From the NCBI RefSeq assembly GCF_023699475.1, contig NZ_JALXFV010000002.1:483316-547315 (forward strand): 64,000 nt of DNA, written 5' to 3'. A model generated the notes under the pieces. That model searched no databases and was not told where the DNA came from. It was given only the letters and a program-made list of their open reading frames with translations. Source of the stretch: Halomarina rubra (GTDB lineage Archaea; Halobacteriota; Halobacteria; Halobacteriales; Haloarculaceae). The translations under genes and the position numbers were made by a program. Below are positions 17,242 to 28,073 of the stretch, one piece after another. Every line of letters begins with the position of its first letter. Positions within the stretch are counted from its first letter, which is position 1.

Positions 17242-18117
17242 TCAGTCGCCGGCCACGCCGCCGGTCTCCGAGCGGACGCGGACGATCGCGTCACCGACGT
17301 CCGCGCCCGCTTCGGCGGCGCGTTCGAGGACGACGTCTGCCATGAGCGGTTCGGTGCCGACCGCCCCGGCGTACCAGATGTTCGTCCCGTCGACCGCCGT
17401 GGGCACGTCGTAGCCCATGCGGTAGTCGTCGGTGATGCCCATGTCTTCGGGGATGTCCTCCTGGGTGTGGAAGCCGTCGGCGATGAACAGCGGGACGACG
17501 ACGACGTCGTCGCTCTCGAAGAACTCGGCGACGTCGTCGACCTCGGGCTCTTCGTCCATGAACAACGCCTCGACCTCGTCGAACCGGCCGGTCTCGCGGA
17601 TGCGGTCGGCGTGGTAGTGGATGGCCTTCGCGGAGTTCTCGTTGCGCTCGGTGCCGTGACCGACGACGGCGAGGCCGAACCCGTCGCCGACGTCGGCGTC
17701 ACCCGTCACCGACTCCGCCCGCTGGACGATGACGTCGCTCATCGCGTCGTGGGTGCCGACCGGCCCGCAGTAGTGGACGGTCTTGCCCTCGACGTCACGA
17801 GCGGTGAGCGTCGTGTGGTCCGCGCTGGTCCCGTCGGAGTCCCACTGCTCGACGTCCCAGCCGTCGAGCCGGAGTTCACGTGGGATGACCTGCTCGGTGA
17901 AGTAGCCCTCCGAGACGAACAGCGGGACGACGTACACCTCGTCGGCCTCGACGGTTCGGAGCACTTCGCGGAACGACGGCTCTTCCTTCCAGAACGCTTC
18001 GCGGACCTCGTCGAACGCGCCCGACGCCCGGACGGTGTCCGCGTGGTCGAACGTCGGCGTGCTCGAATCGGGGTTCAGGTGCGACCCGTGCGCGACGATG
18101 ACGAGCGCCTGTGACAT
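17242..18117 (-). CDS. cbiX: Sirohydrochlorin cobaltochelatase, two-domain CbiX
   Basis: This is a 291-residue protein with two chelatase half-domains. The first has MSQALVIVAHGSH with metal-binding His10 and VPLFVSEGYFTEQ. The second has LAVVGHGTERNENSAKAIHY with His154 and VPLFIADGFHTQED. The family inserts cobalt into sirohydrochlorin for cobalamin, acting in the cytoplasm. ATG 18117 is chosen because it begins at the first strand of the fold; upstream in-frame sequence (to 18171) has no family match. The DR2241-type partner follows. Confidence 0.9.
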   Translation of the reverse strand: MSQALVIVAHGSHLNPDSSTPTFDHADTVRASGAFDEVREAFWKEEPSFREVLRTVEADEVYVVPLFVSEGYFTEQVIPRELRLDGWDVEQWDSDGTSADHTTLTARDVEGKTVHYCGPVGTHDAMSDVIVQRAESVTGDADVGDGFGLAVVGHGTERNENSAKAIHYHADRIRETGRFDEVEALFMDEEPEVDDVAEFFESDDVVVVPLFIADGFHTQEDIPEDMGITDDYRMGYDVPTAVDGTNIWYAGAVGTEPLMADVVLERAAEAGADVGDAIVRVRSETGGVAGD

Positions 18118-18226
18118 GCCCGAGTCTAGAGGCGAGAGGCGCTTAGGGGCTTCGTTGTCAGGCATTCTCACCGCGTGAAAACGCTACTCGGACTATAGGT
18201 CCCGTGGGTCGAGAGGTTCAGTCGCG

Positions 18227-19303
18227 ATGGTCCCCCGAACACTTCGGTCCTCCCTCTTCGCGGTCGGTCTCGCACTCCTGCTCGTCACGAGCGGGTGCAT
18301 GTCGACCGGCCCGGTCGACGAGGAGACGGTCGAGAGCTACGTCCAGCAGTTCGAACAGGAGATGAACGACCTCGACGGGTTCAGCGCGACCCGGACGACG
18401 ACGGTGACGATAGACGGCGAGACGCACAACAGCACCGCGAAGGTCTGGGTCCGTCCCGGAACCGGCGAGCAGCGTGCGGAGACACTCGCACCGAGCGAGC
18501 GGGCCGGTGACCTCCTGGTCCGGACGACGAACGCCTCGTGGAACTACGACGTCAGCGAGAACCGGGCGCACCGACTCGACGTCTCGAACAGCGACCTCCC
18601 GACGACGAACGGTTTCGGCTACCTGCTCGACGACCTCGTCGAGCGCTCGAACGTCTCGTACGCCGGCACCGAGGACCTCGACGGGAAGACGGTTCACCGT
18701 ATCGAGTTCACGCCGACCGACACGGCGCTCGCCGGCGGGAACCTCACCGTGTGGGTCGACGCCGAGACGCGCTTCCCGGTGAAGCTCCACCAGACCGTCG
18801 ACACCGAGGAGCTGACCCTCTCGACGACGATTCGCTACGAGGACGTCGAGTTGAACCCCGGCATCGACGACGACCGGTTCACGTTCGACCCGCCGGCGAA
18901 CGCGACGGTCGAGGAGACCGACCTCCCGCCGATGGAGCGCTACGACTCCCTCGACGCGCTCCGAGCGAACGTCTCGACGACCGTCCCCACCCCGGACCTC
19001 CCCGACGGGTTCGAACTCGACCGGGCCGTCCTCACCCACCTCGACGACGGTGACTCGCTGTCGATGACGTTCACCAACGAGACGGCGACGGTGACCGTCG
19101 GCAAACTCGACGCCGGCGTCTACGGCAACGTCACGCTCGACGGTGGCGAGAGTGTCGCGGTCGGCGAGACGACGGGCACCTACCGGACGTACGCCGAGGT
19201 CGGGTCGGTCCAGTGGACCTGCGAGGAGCACCGCTACAGCGTCGGCGGGTCGCTGTCGAAGGCGGCGCTGCTCGACCTCGCCGAATCGATAGCCTGCGAG
19301 TAG
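18227..19303 (+). CDS. LolA-like secreted lipoprotein 1
   Basis: This is a 358-residue protein. The signal peptide ends with the lipobox LLVTSGC (Cys24). The middle (residues 40-220) shows LolA/outer-membrane-carrier-like beta features: TVTIDGETHNSTAKVWV, KTVHRIEFTPTD, VWVDAETRFPVKLHQT, EDVELNPGIDDDRFTFDPP. A C-terminal domain (about 240-358) ends in WTCEEHRYSV and CE. The fold is a guess from pattern. It is a tandem paralogue of the next gene; both may bind lipids or hydrophobic ligands at the cell surface. Confidence 0.78.
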   Translation: MVPRTLRSSLFAVGLALLLVTSGCMSTGPVDEETVESYVQQFEQEMNDLDGFSATRTTTVTIDGETHNSTAKVWVRPGTGEQRAETLAPSERAGDLLVRTTNASWNYDVSENRAHRLDVSNSDLPTTNGFGYLLDDLVERSNVSYAGTEDLDGKTVHRIEFTPTDTALAGGNLTVWVDAETRFPVKLHQTVDTEELTLSTTIRYEDVELNPGIDDDRFTFDPPANATVEETDLPPMERYDSLDALRANVSTTVPTPDLPDGFELDRAVLTHLDDGDSLSMTFTNETATVTVGKLDAGVYGNVTLDGGESVAVGETTGTYRTYAEVGSVQWTCEEHRYSVGGSLSKAALLDLAESIACE

Positions 19304-19357
19304 GTCTCGACACGAAACCGTTTTTCTCCCGGAACCACTCGGACCGGTAACGGTCCC

Positions 19358-20596
19358 ATGACGCCTCACCTCCGCCAGTCTCCGCTTCCCGCGCTCGTCT
19401 TGGTCGCCCTGCTCGTCCTGAGTGGCTGTAGCGCCGTCACCGACCTCGCCGGTGAGGAGTCGCCCGCTCTCCCGTCCGGTCAGGAGGCCGTCGAGGGCTA
19501 CCGCTCGTTCGACACGGTTCGGGCGACGACGCTCACGACGGTCGCGAAGGGCAACACGACCGAGACGACCGAGAACACGACGGTCCGTCGCGCACGGGTC
19601 GTCCAGCGTCCCTCGACGGGCGACTCCTGGAGCGAGACGCTCGCTCCCGAGAACCGCAGCGGCGACCTCGTCGTCTCCAACGAGAGCGTGACGTGGTCGT
19701 ACGACGCCAGCGAGGACAGCGCGAACCGCATCGACGCCTCCCAGTTCGACAGTGCCGAGGACGGCTACCCCGAGTACGTCAGGCGACTGTTCGACGCGGT
19801 CGGCGGCGAATCCGCCCCCGAGTCGGTCGGTGTCTCGCCGCTCCCGATGGTTCCGGGGACGCCCACACCGCCAGCGCGGGCCAACGGGTCGATGGGCCGC
19901 CAGACCGTCGAGTACGAGGGGACGGCGACCGTCGACGGGCGGCGCACGCACGTCCTGCACCTGACGCCACGCGAGAACAGCGGGTCGTTCGCCGTCCTGA
20001 ACCAGACGGTGTACCTCGACGCCGAGCACTTCTACCCGTTGCGGCAGCGGATGGCCTACCGTCTCGACGGCAACGTGACGACCTACAGCGTCACCTACCG
20101 GAACGTGACGTTCGACCCCGACGTCGACCGGAACCGGTTCCGGTTCGACCCGCCGGCCGGGACGAACGTGACCGAGACCGCACTGCCGACGTCGACGACC
20201 TACGACTCGCTCGACGACCTCCGGGCGAACGCGTCGACGACCGTCCCCGACCCGTCGGTGCCCGAAGAGTTCTCGTTCGCCCAGGCCCGTCGGACCGTCT
20301 CGACCGAGCGGAACTACACGAGCGTCTCGCTGACCTACGAGAACGACTCGGGGATGCTGTCGGTGACGACCCACGACACCACGGACCTCTACACGGGGAC
20401 CGCCGAGGGCGAGAACGTGACCGTCGGGTCCGCGACCGCGACCTACCGGGAGTTCGGAACCGTCCGGACCGTCGGCTGGGCGTGTGCGGGGTCGTACTAC
20501 GCCGTGAGCAGCGACGTCGTGTCACGGGCGACGCTCCTGGAGGTGGCGCGCTCTGTCTCGTGTGACGCCCCCTCTCGGAACGCCACCGCCCGCTGA
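19358..20596 (+). CDS. LolA-like secreted lipoprotein 2
   Basis: This is a 412-residue protein. The lipobox VLSGC (Cys24) follows an Ala/Leu-rich signal peptide. It shares with its upstream paralogue the ordered blocks SETLAPENRSGDLVVSNES, GRRTHVLHLTPREN, VYLDAEHFYPLRQR, FDPDVDRNRFRFDPPAG and SLDDLRANASTTVPDP. It ends with a cysteine-containing tail (VGWACAGSYY, SVSCDAPS). Spacing of 54 bases suggests co-transcription or recent duplication; divergence is high, so the duplication is old. Confidence 0.78.
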   Translation: MTPHLRQSPLPALVLVALLVLSGCSAVTDLAGEESPALPSGQEAVEGYRSFDTVRATTLTTVAKGNTTETTENTTVRRARVVQRPSTGDSWSETLAPENRSGDLVVSNESVTWSYDASEDSANRIDASQFDSAEDGYPEYVRRLFDAVGGESAPESVGVSPLPMVPGTPTPPARANGSMGRQTVEYEGTATVDGRRTHVLHLTPRENSGSFAVLNQTVYLDAEHFYPLRQRMAYRLDGNVTTYSVTYRNVTFDPDVDRNRFRFDPPAGTNVTETALPTSTTYDSLDDLRANASTTVPDPSVPEEFSFAQARRTVSTERNYTSVSLTYENDSGMLSVTTHDTTDLYTGTAEGENVTVGSATATYREFGTVRTVGWACAGSYYAVSSDVVSRATLLEVARSVSCDAPSRNATAR

Positions 20597-20629
20597 GCCA
20601 TCGACTCCCCGTCGATGTCGGTCGGGGAC

Positions 20630-20977
20630 CTACGGCCGAGCGTACAGCGAGTACGCGATGAACGCCAGCCCGACGAACTGGAGGGTCCGGACGACGAGCG
20701 TGAACGGCCCACGCAGGTCGCCGGCGAGGTAGCCGTAGCGCAACAGGGCGCTGCCGACGAACGCCGCGGTGAACGTCACCGCCGTCAGCAGGATGAGGCC
20801 GACCGAGAGGTAGCGCATCGAGCGACTGGCGTTCCGCCGGAACCCGCGATACGCCTGCCAGCCGATGAACAGGCCGAGCACCGTCGAGGCGGCGGCCATC
20901 GCGACCGTCCCGGCCCAGACGGGGTCGACGTCGGACAGCGCGGGTTGTACGGTCGTCAGCAGGCGTGCGACCGCCAT
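20630..20977 (-). CDS. Small membrane protein in operon with wHTH regulator
   Basis: This is a 115-residue protein with about three hydrophobic segments (VWAGTVAMAAASTVLGLFIG, SVGLILLTAVTFTAAFVGSA, LVVRTLQFVGLAFIAYSLYA) and a basic cytoplasmic loop (YRGFRRNASRSMRYL). ATG 20977 overlaps the TGA of the upstream regulator gene by ATGA, which fixes the start and shows translational coupling. The pairing wHTH plus small membrane protein is frequent in haloarchaea, and a membrane-linked signalling pair is possible but unproven. Confidence 0.72.
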   Translation of the reverse strand: MAVARLLTTVQPALSDVDPVWAGTVAMAAASTVLGLFIGWQAYRGFRRNASRSMRYLSVGLILLTAVTFTAAFVGSALLRYGYLAGDLRGPFTLVVRTLQFVGLAFIAYSLYARP

Positions 20978-21336
20978 CACAGACCCTCCCACATCCGTGT
21001 GAAGCGGTCGGCGACGTCGTCGCGCCCGTCGTCGCTCTCGTGGCGGTCGACATCGGCGGTGAACTCGCCGTCGTCGAGTTCCAGCGAGAAGCGATGGAGC
21101 GTCGCGGTGTAGACGCGGTGGTGGTTGCCGTCGCGTCGCGGCTGTGTTCGTTCGTCGAGCAGACCGCAGTCGGTGAGGTGTTCGATACGGCGGTAGACGG
21201 TCGGGAGAGAGGCGTCACACCGCTCGCTGAGTGTCTTCGCGGACATTGGTTCTACGCTCGTCTCGGTGAGGATGGCCCGGGCGTACTCGTCGCTGAGCAG
21301 GTCGAGGACCTCCGCCAGCGACGACTCCTCACGCAC
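20977..21336 (-). CDS. Winged-helix regulator (ArsR/MarR-type)
   Basis: This is a 119-residue protein beginning at GTG 21336 (VREESSLAEVLDLLSDEYAR). The HTH runs VEPMSAKTLSERCDASLPT and VYRRIEHLTDCGLLDERTQP, followed by a wing RDGNHHRVYTATLHRF. The C-terminus (DRFTRMWEGL) is conserved among haloarchaeal regulators of this kind. A longer reading to 21468 is possible but low in similarity. The stop overlaps the start of the membrane protein gene. Confidence 0.8.
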   Translation of the reverse strand: MREESSLAEVLDLLSDEYARAILTETSVEPMSAKTLSERCDASLPTVYRRIEHLTDCGLLDERTQPRRDGNHHRVYTATLHRFSLELDDGEFTADVDRHESDDGRDDVADRFTRMWEGL

Positions 21337-21506
21337 ACCGTGACCGTGTGGATGCCCGAGTAATAAGCGACCGACATCGCTCTCGCGCCGCGAGAACACT
21401 CCCCCAGTCGCCGCGGCCCGGTCGGTGCGAGACCGGTCGTGGTCGACACGGGCCGCCGCGGTCAGCATCCGGGCCGCTTATCCCGCGAGTCGCCACAGAG
21501 TCGGAT

Positions 21507-22031
21507 ATGTCACTCGCCGCCGCGACCCGCGACGCCGTCCGTGCCCGGCCGTTCCTCGCCGACGCGCTCCGTGCGGGCGTGCTCAACTACGCCGCCGCCG
21601 CCCGCCTCCTGGGCGAGGAGGTAGACGACCTGGACGGGGCCGACGAAGATACGGTGACGGCCGCGCTCCGACGGTTCCGCGACGAACTGGAGGCGTACGA
21701 ACGTCCCCGAGGAGACGCCCGTGTCTCGATGCACAGCGGTGTCGGCGCGGTCGCCGAGGGCCGGTCCGAGGACGTCTCGTCCGGTGACACCTCGGCCGGC
21801 GACGACGCGCTGTTCGCCGTCGGGGAGACCAGGTACGGCTCGGGCGGGTCGGAGACCGCAATCCTCGCGTCGGGTCGGGTCTCGCCCGCAGTGCTCGCCG
21901 AGACCCTGGGGCGACTCCGGACCGGCGACGTTGGGGTCGAGGCGGCGGCCGTCGCCGGCGACGCGATGGTGGTCGTCGTTGGTCGACGCGACGGGCCCGA
22001 CGCGCTCCGCATCGTCGAAGACTGCGTCTGA
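21507..22031 (+). CDS. Haloarchaeal conserved protein
   Basis: This is a 174-residue protein. It has an Ala-rich N-terminal region (MSLAAATRDAVRARPFLADA) and a helical pair (AGVLNYAAAARLLGEEVDDL, VTAALRRFRDELEA) resembling a small HTH. A C-terminal domain with regular strands (ETAILASGRVSPAVLAETLG, VAGDAMVVVVGRRDGPDALR) looks like an ACT-type ligand-binding fold. This could make it a metabolite-sensing regulator, but that is inference. The longer frame upstream (from 21348) overlaps the divergent regulator start region and is rejected. Confidence 0.72.
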   Translation: MSLAAATRDAVRARPFLADALRAGVLNYAAAARLLGEEVDDLDGADEDTVTAALRRFRDELEAYERPRGDARVSMHSGVGAVAEGRSEDVSSGDTSAGDDALFAVGETRYGSGGSETAILASGRVSPAVLAETLGRLRTGDVGVEAAAVAGDAMVVVVGRRDGPDALRIVEDCV

Positions 22032-22084
22032 GTCGGGTCGTGAGTCGGTGGCGTGGACACCACGCCCGCAGGACGGGCCTGCCG

Positions 22085-23041
22085 TCAGGAGGGGTCGAAC
22101 CGCCGTGCGACCCGGTCGCCGAGGTCCGGGACGCCGACGACGACGGCGGCGGCGACGACGCTCGCGCCGAACAGCACCGGCAGCGGTGGCTCTCGGAGGT
22201 ACACCACGCCGAAGGTGAAGACGGTCCCGACGAACAGCACCGCGCTCGTGGCGAGTGCCCGCGGCGTCACCGAGAGGGACACCTCGCCGTCGACGAGGAA
22301 GGCCCACCCCCCGAGCGCGCCGAGCGTGCCGCCGAGGACGAGCACGCTGTCGACCGACTGCTGGGTCGCGACGCCGAGGACTGCGAGCACGACGGCGACG
22401 ACGAACACGCGGCCGGGTTCGGTCGCCCGTTCGGAGAGCAGGTACACCGCTCCCAACACGAGCGCCCCGATGGCCGCGCCCGCGACGACGTCGACGAGGT
22501 AGTGGACGCCCAGCGCGAGTCGCGAGAACGCGACGAGCGAGACGACGAGGACGACGCCAGCGGCCCGCACCCAACGTGACCAGCGGTCGGCCACGAGGGC
22601 GACGCCGCCCCAGACGAGCGTCGTCCCGATGGCGTGTCCGCTGGGGAAGCCGTAGCCCGTCGCCGTCGCCGTGTTCTCGAAGAGAGGGACGAGCACGGAC
22701 GGGAGCCAGGGGAGCTGTGGGGCGACGCCCGCTCTGGGCGGGCGTGGGAGTTCGAACGCGCCCTTCATCGCCGTCACCAGCGCGAGGTAGACGAGCGGGA
22801 GTGCGAGGACGAACGCCCCCTGTTGGCGTCGCGACTCGGCGAGGACGCCGGTGTACGCGACGTAGACGCTGCCGGCGAGCACGAACAGCAACCAGACGTC
22901 GCCGAGTTGTGTCACCATCGCCAGCACCACCTCTCCAGCCCCGTCGAACAGTCGCGCGAGCGTCTCGGTCACGCCGAGACTGCGGTCTATCTGGGTCACG
23001 CTGCCACCACCCGGTGACTGGTCGGCGAGCGACTGCCGCAT
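22085..23041 (-). CDS. PAP2-family membrane phosphatase
   Basis: This is a 318-residue integral membrane protein with about eight hydrophobic segments. All three PAP2/haloperoxidase phosphatase motifs are present: KGAFELPRP (motif 1), PSGHAIGTT (motif 2) and SRLALGVHYLVDV (motif 3, catalytic His). These enzymes dephosphorylate lipid or isoprenoid phosphates at the membrane. ATG 23041 (MRQSLADQSPGGG) is preferred; the longer frame to 23152 runs towards the promoter of cysS. The physiological substrate is not known. Confidence 0.88.
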   Translation of the reverse strand: MRQSLADQSPGGGSVTQIDRSLGVTETLARLFDGAGEVVLAMVTQLGDVWLLFVLAGSVYVAYTGVLAESRRQQGAFVLALPLVYLALVTAMKGAFELPRPPRAGVAPQLPWLPSVLVPLFENTATATGYGFPSGHAIGTTLVWGGVALVADRWSRWVRAAGVVLVVSLVAFSRLALGVHYLVDVVAGAAIGALVLGAVYLLSERATEPGRVFVVAVVLAVLGVATQQSVDSVLVLGGTLGALGGWAFLVDGEVSLSVTPRALATSAVLFVGTVFTFGVVYLREPPLPVLFGASVVAAAVVVGVPDLGDRVARRFDPS

Positions 23042-23242
23042 CTCGTCGGTCGGTTCATCGCTTCGGTGCCTCCGGAGTACACGTGCCGGACGCATTACTC
23101 GTGGGGTTGGGGATGCGATACGGTGACATGGGCGTTCCGGTGTGGGCGTCACCTCCCGCCCGTCTCGTTCACCGGGTCGACGCCGACGGAGTGTGTCTCA
23201 CGGTTCCGATGCGTTCAAACCGTCGCCGGCGGTATCGCGGCC

Positions 23243-24730
<1,488 letters not shown>

Positions 24731-24844
24731 TCGGACCGATAGTCTGCTCCTGGTCGACGGGCCGACCGGTCGCACCGCTCGGCGGTCGAGCGCGCGAAAG
24801 AAGTGTGGTTCAGAGTCGTTCTGTCCGCTGAGTCGCTGACCTGC

Positions 24845-26578
24845 TCAGTTCAGACTGGCCAGCAGAGTCTCCATCGTGTCCTCGTCGGAGAGGTCGATGG
24901 TGACCGTGGCGGACTCGCCGGCGCTCAGCGTGACGGTCTGGTAGTCGACGAGTTCCTGGCCGTCCGCGTTCGCGCGGACGAACGTCGTGTCGTCGCCGGG
25001 CAGTTCGTAGCCCGCGAGCGTCAGCGTGACGTTCTCACAGCCGGTGTCGTTAGCGACACTGACCGAGAGGGTCGCCTCGCCCGTGGCTGCGTCGTAGCTC
25101 ACCGGCGTGTACGTGACCGCACAGCCGTCGAGGGTCTTCGTGACGTTCTCGCCGGTCGGGACGTTGTAGCTGCCCGTCACCGTGCCGTCGTCCACCACGG
25201 TCTTCGACTGGAGGAGACGGTCCTGCGTGCCGTAGAAGTCCTTCTCGTCGTCGGCGTCGTCGCCGTCGACACCGAGGTTCTCGATGACCTCACCGGCCGC
25301 GACGTCGATCTGGTAGGCGTCGGGCAGGAGCGGGTTCTCCTCGAGGGAGCCGTCGAAGTGGACGTTCGAGACGTTCTCGACTGCGCCTTCACTGACCGCG
25401 TCGCCGCTCCCGTTCGCGAGTGCGCCCGTGTAGGGGTCTTCGAGTGCGACGGTCGTCTCGCTGGACGGGCCGTCGGCCGACCCCCAGTAGTTGCCCGTCG
25501 CGTTCGCGATGTCGTTGCCGTCGGAGACGTTGACGCCGAGACCGCCGTTGTCGGCGATGACGCTGCTCTGGATAGTCATCGAGGTAGCGAGGTCAGCGTC
25601 GGTCTCCGGGCGGACGAAGACGCCGTCACCGTCGTTCGAGCGGATAGCGCTCTGGACGACGACAGCCTCACTGCTGTTCTCGGCTTCGTACTTGCTGCCG
25701 ACGTCGATACCGTTGCCGCCGTTGTTTTCGACCGTCGCGCCGACGACGGCGACCGTACCGGCAGCGACGATGCCAGTGCCTTCGTTGTCGACGACGGTGT
25801 CGTTCAGCGAGAGCGTGAGTGCGTCCGATTCGTACCCGTCGATGGCAGTGGGACCGGAGACACCAGTGTTGATGCCCGCCACGGACGTGCCGGTGTACGT
25901 GTTGTTCACCGACACGACACCCTTGTCGCTGATGACGCCGAACACGCTACCGGTGAACTCGCTGTCGAGCACGGTGACGAGCGTCGAGTCGGCCTCGATG
26001 TCGCGACTGTTGTCGACGAACGTGTTCGAGTCGAAAACGAAGTCCGCGTACTCGTTGTCAGCATCGGGTTCGGTGAACACCGAGATACCGTAGGAGTTGT
26101 TCTCGAACGTCGAGTCACTGACCTGTACGCCGAGCGTCTCGATGGTTCGCACGCCCCAGTCGTTCTCCTCGAACGTCGCGTCGCTGATTTCGACGTCGAG
26201 CATCTCGTCACCGCCGTCGAGCGACCCGACGTACACGCCCGAGCGGAACCCACGTACCGTCAGGTCCCGAATCTCGACGTTTTCGGCGGTCGTGTAGATT
26301 GCAGCGTTCGGTCCGACCGTCGTCGTGCGGGTGATTGTGTGGCCGTTCCCGTCGAGCGTGACGTTGTCGGCCGCAATCTCGATACAGCCGAAGTTGCTGA
26401 CCGGACCGGTGACGACGATATCCTTCGAGAGCTGGTACTCGCCGGACTGGTCGATGACTGTACAGGAGGAGACGTCTTGCGGGGCCGCCGAAGCTGTCCC
26501 TGCGACGGCGACGCCGGCGAACGCACCGGAGAGGACCGTCAGGACGGCGAACGTGGCCGCGATGAACTTGGATGTCAT
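24845..26578 (-). CDS. Secreted parallel beta-helix surface protein
   Basis: This is a 577-residue protein. The signal peptide (residues 1-32, FIAATFAVLTVLSGAFAGVA) is followed by a right-handed beta-helix of PbH1/NosD-type rungs: CIEIAADNVTLDGNGHTI, ENVEIRDLTVRGFRSGVYVG, VQVSDSTFENNSYGISVF, GNDIANATGNYWGSADGP. The C-terminal 150 residues form an acidic beta domain. No PGF-CTERM or transmembrane anchor is seen, so it is released or held by other means. Such helices often bind or cleave polysaccharides; no catalytic residue set is clear. Confidence 0.85.
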   Translation of the reverse strand: MTSKFIAATFAVLTVLSGAFAGVAVAGTASAAPQDVSSCTVIDQSGEYQLSKDIVVTGPVSNFGCIEIAADNVTLDGNGHTITRTTTVGPNAAIYTTAENVEIRDLTVRGFRSGVYVGSLDGGDEMLDVEISDATFEENDWGVRTIETLGVQVSDSTFENNSYGISVFTEPDADNEYADFVFDSNTFVDNSRDIEADSTLVTVLDSEFTGSVFGVISDKGVVSVNNTYTGTSVAGINTGVSGPTAIDGYESDALTLSLNDTVVDNEGTGIVAAGTVAVVGATVENNGGNGIDVGSKYEAENSSEAVVVQSAIRSNDGDGVFVRPETDADLATSMTIQSSVIADNGGLGVNVSDGNDIANATGNYWGSADGPSSETTVALEDPYTGALANGSGDAVSEGAVENVSNVHFDGSLEENPLLPDAYQIDVAAGEVIENLGVDGDDADDEKDFYGTQDRLLQSKTVVDDGTVTGSYNVPTGENVTKTLDGCAVTYTPVSYDAATGEATLSVSVANDTGCENVTLTLAGYELPGDDTTFVRANADGQELVDYQTVTLSAGESATVTIDLSDEDTMETLLASLN

Positions 26579-26698
26579 TCAGCGGTTCTGTCTGTATGTG
26601 GTGAGTGTATTGTTACCCGGAGTTTACTCTCGGTATGGAGCTCCTACCGACGACGACAGGGAGTCTGCGCGGATTCCGAGTGCTCGTCCCGTTGCCCC

Positions 26699-27922
26699 TC
26701 ACAGCGCCAGCGGTCCGACCAGCACCCCCATCAGGTGTGCCCGCTTGACGCCGAGGCGCGGTGGCAGGAGACCGACGACACCAGCGGCCACCAGCAGTCC
26801 CACACCGACCCCGCCCGCGAACAGGAACGCGAACACGCAGAGGAGCGCGAGCACCGCCACGGAGAGTCTGGTCGGGTCGAGGTCGCCCACGAATCGCAGG
26901 TATGCCGGGCCGAGTGCGCCGACGAGGACGAACCCCGCGAGGGCGGCCCCCGCGACGGCCAGTACCGACAGCGTCAGCGAGGGAGCACTGACGGTGTCGT
27001 CGACGGCGACCAGCACACCCGTTCGGGGCGTCCCGAGGGCGAACAGCGCGAACAGCGCGAAGACGGTGTTGGCCGTGTTGACGCCGCTGGTGGCGACGAC
27101 GAACCCCCGCGCGCCGTACCTCCCGGGGACGGCCGTCAGCGCCAGCGTCGCCGCTACCGCACTGGAGACGCCCGGCAGGTAGCCGACCGCGGCCCCCGAG
27201 AGCGTCCCGACGCCGCCCAAGCCGGCGACCGAGCGTCGCGACAGCGCGAGTCGTGCGTCGTCCTGTTCCGGAACGCCCGCGCCGCCCATCGCGTCGAGGA
27301 GGACGGGGACGCCGAACAGCCCCGCGAACAGCGGCATGAGCGTACTCCCGCCGAGCGGCCCCGACACGGCGAGGTCGAGCGTGAGGAGGCCGAGCGCGGC
27401 GCTCGCGCCCACAGCCAGGGTCGCCCCGGCGCGTCGCGGCCAGGTCGGTTCGGTGAGGACCATCGCGAGCGCGATACCCCCGAGGACGAGCGAGAGGTTG
27501 GCGGTGACGACGGGGTACAGTCGCGTCATCGCCATCGTGATGGGGACCGCCAGGGGCACCGCGAGCGCCACGGCGAGGACGCTCCCGAGTGCCGACAAGC
27601 GGAGCGCCTCCTCACCGCGGCCTTCGACGACGAGGCGATGGCCGGGCAGCGCGCTCGCGGCCATCGCGGGGTCGGGGACGCCAAGCGCGAGTGCGGGCAC
27701 CACGTCGAGGAACGTGTGGACGACGCCCGCCGCCAGCATCGCACAGGCGACGAGCGTCGGCGGCCCCGGTGCGGCGGCCGCACCCGCCGCCAGTAGGAGC
27801 GCGACGTTGTTCGCGTGGAGGCCCGGGACGAGGCCGCTCAGCGTCCCCAGCGCGATACCGGCGAGCGTGAACCCACAGACCGCGAGGGCGAACTCCGGCG
27901 CGACGACGACCCGAGGGAGCAT
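26699..27922 (-). CDS. TctA/DUF112-like integral membrane permease
   Basis: This is a 407-residue protein with about ten hydrophobic segments. Two repeats carry the family motif GLVPGLHANNVALLLA (near the N-terminus) and GYLPGVSSAVAATLAL (midpoint), the re-entrant Gly-Pro loops of the tripartite-tricarboxylate-transporter large membrane subunit family. Haloarchaeal members usually lack the TctB and TctC partners, and none is seen here. The substrate is unknown. ATG 27922 is preferred; upstream in-frame sequence is charged and lacks similarity. Confidence 0.83.
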   Translation of the reverse strand: MLPRVVVAPEFALAVCGFTLAGIALGTLSGLVPGLHANNVALLLAAGAAAAPGPPTLVACAMLAAGVVHTFLDVVPALALGVPDPAMAASALPGHRLVVEGRGEEALRLSALGSVLAVALAVPLAVPITMAMTRLYPVVTANLSLVLGGIALAMVLTEPTWPRRAGATLAVGASAALGLLTLDLAVSGPLGGSTLMPLFAGLFGVPVLLDAMGGAGVPEQDDARLALSRRSVAGLGGVGTLSGAAVGYLPGVSSAVAATLALTAVPGRYGARGFVVATSGVNTANTVFALFALFALGTPRTGVLVAVDDTVSAPSLTLSVLAVAGAALAGFVLVGALGPAYLRFVGDLDPTRLSVAVLALLCVFAFLFAGGVGVGLLVAAGVVGLLPPRLGVKRAHLMGVLVGPLAL

Positions 27923-28017
27923 CGAGGCGAGGTGGTGCCGCGATGGGTCTTGAACGTTCGGAGCGGTCTCGAGAGAGAATCGCGTCGTCCGGCATCGTCC
28001 GGCGTCGTCACTGGGCG

Positions 28018-28035
28018 AGCGAAAAACGAAGAAGG
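28018..28035 (-). terminator. T-rich terminator after the stalk-protein operon
   Basis: On the reverse strand the sequence after the rpl12 stop includes TTCTTCGTTTTTCGC about 40-55 bases downstream. Such pyrimidine- and T-rich stretches are typical archaeal termination signals. No strong hairpin precedes it. Confidence 0.35.
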
Positions 28036-28073
28036 TCTGAGTTCGACTCGAAGACGGGTGGCGTGCCGGGCAG

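Noticed and set aside
18218-20374. 718-codon reverse frame over the two lipoprotein genes
   Set aside because: It is an antisense shadow; the forward frames carry lipoboxes and paralogous blocks.
24803-27796. 997-codon forward open frame
   Set aside because: It is antisense to the beta-helix and permease genes, which have clear signal peptide, repeat and transporter motifs; the frame is a GC-codon artefact.
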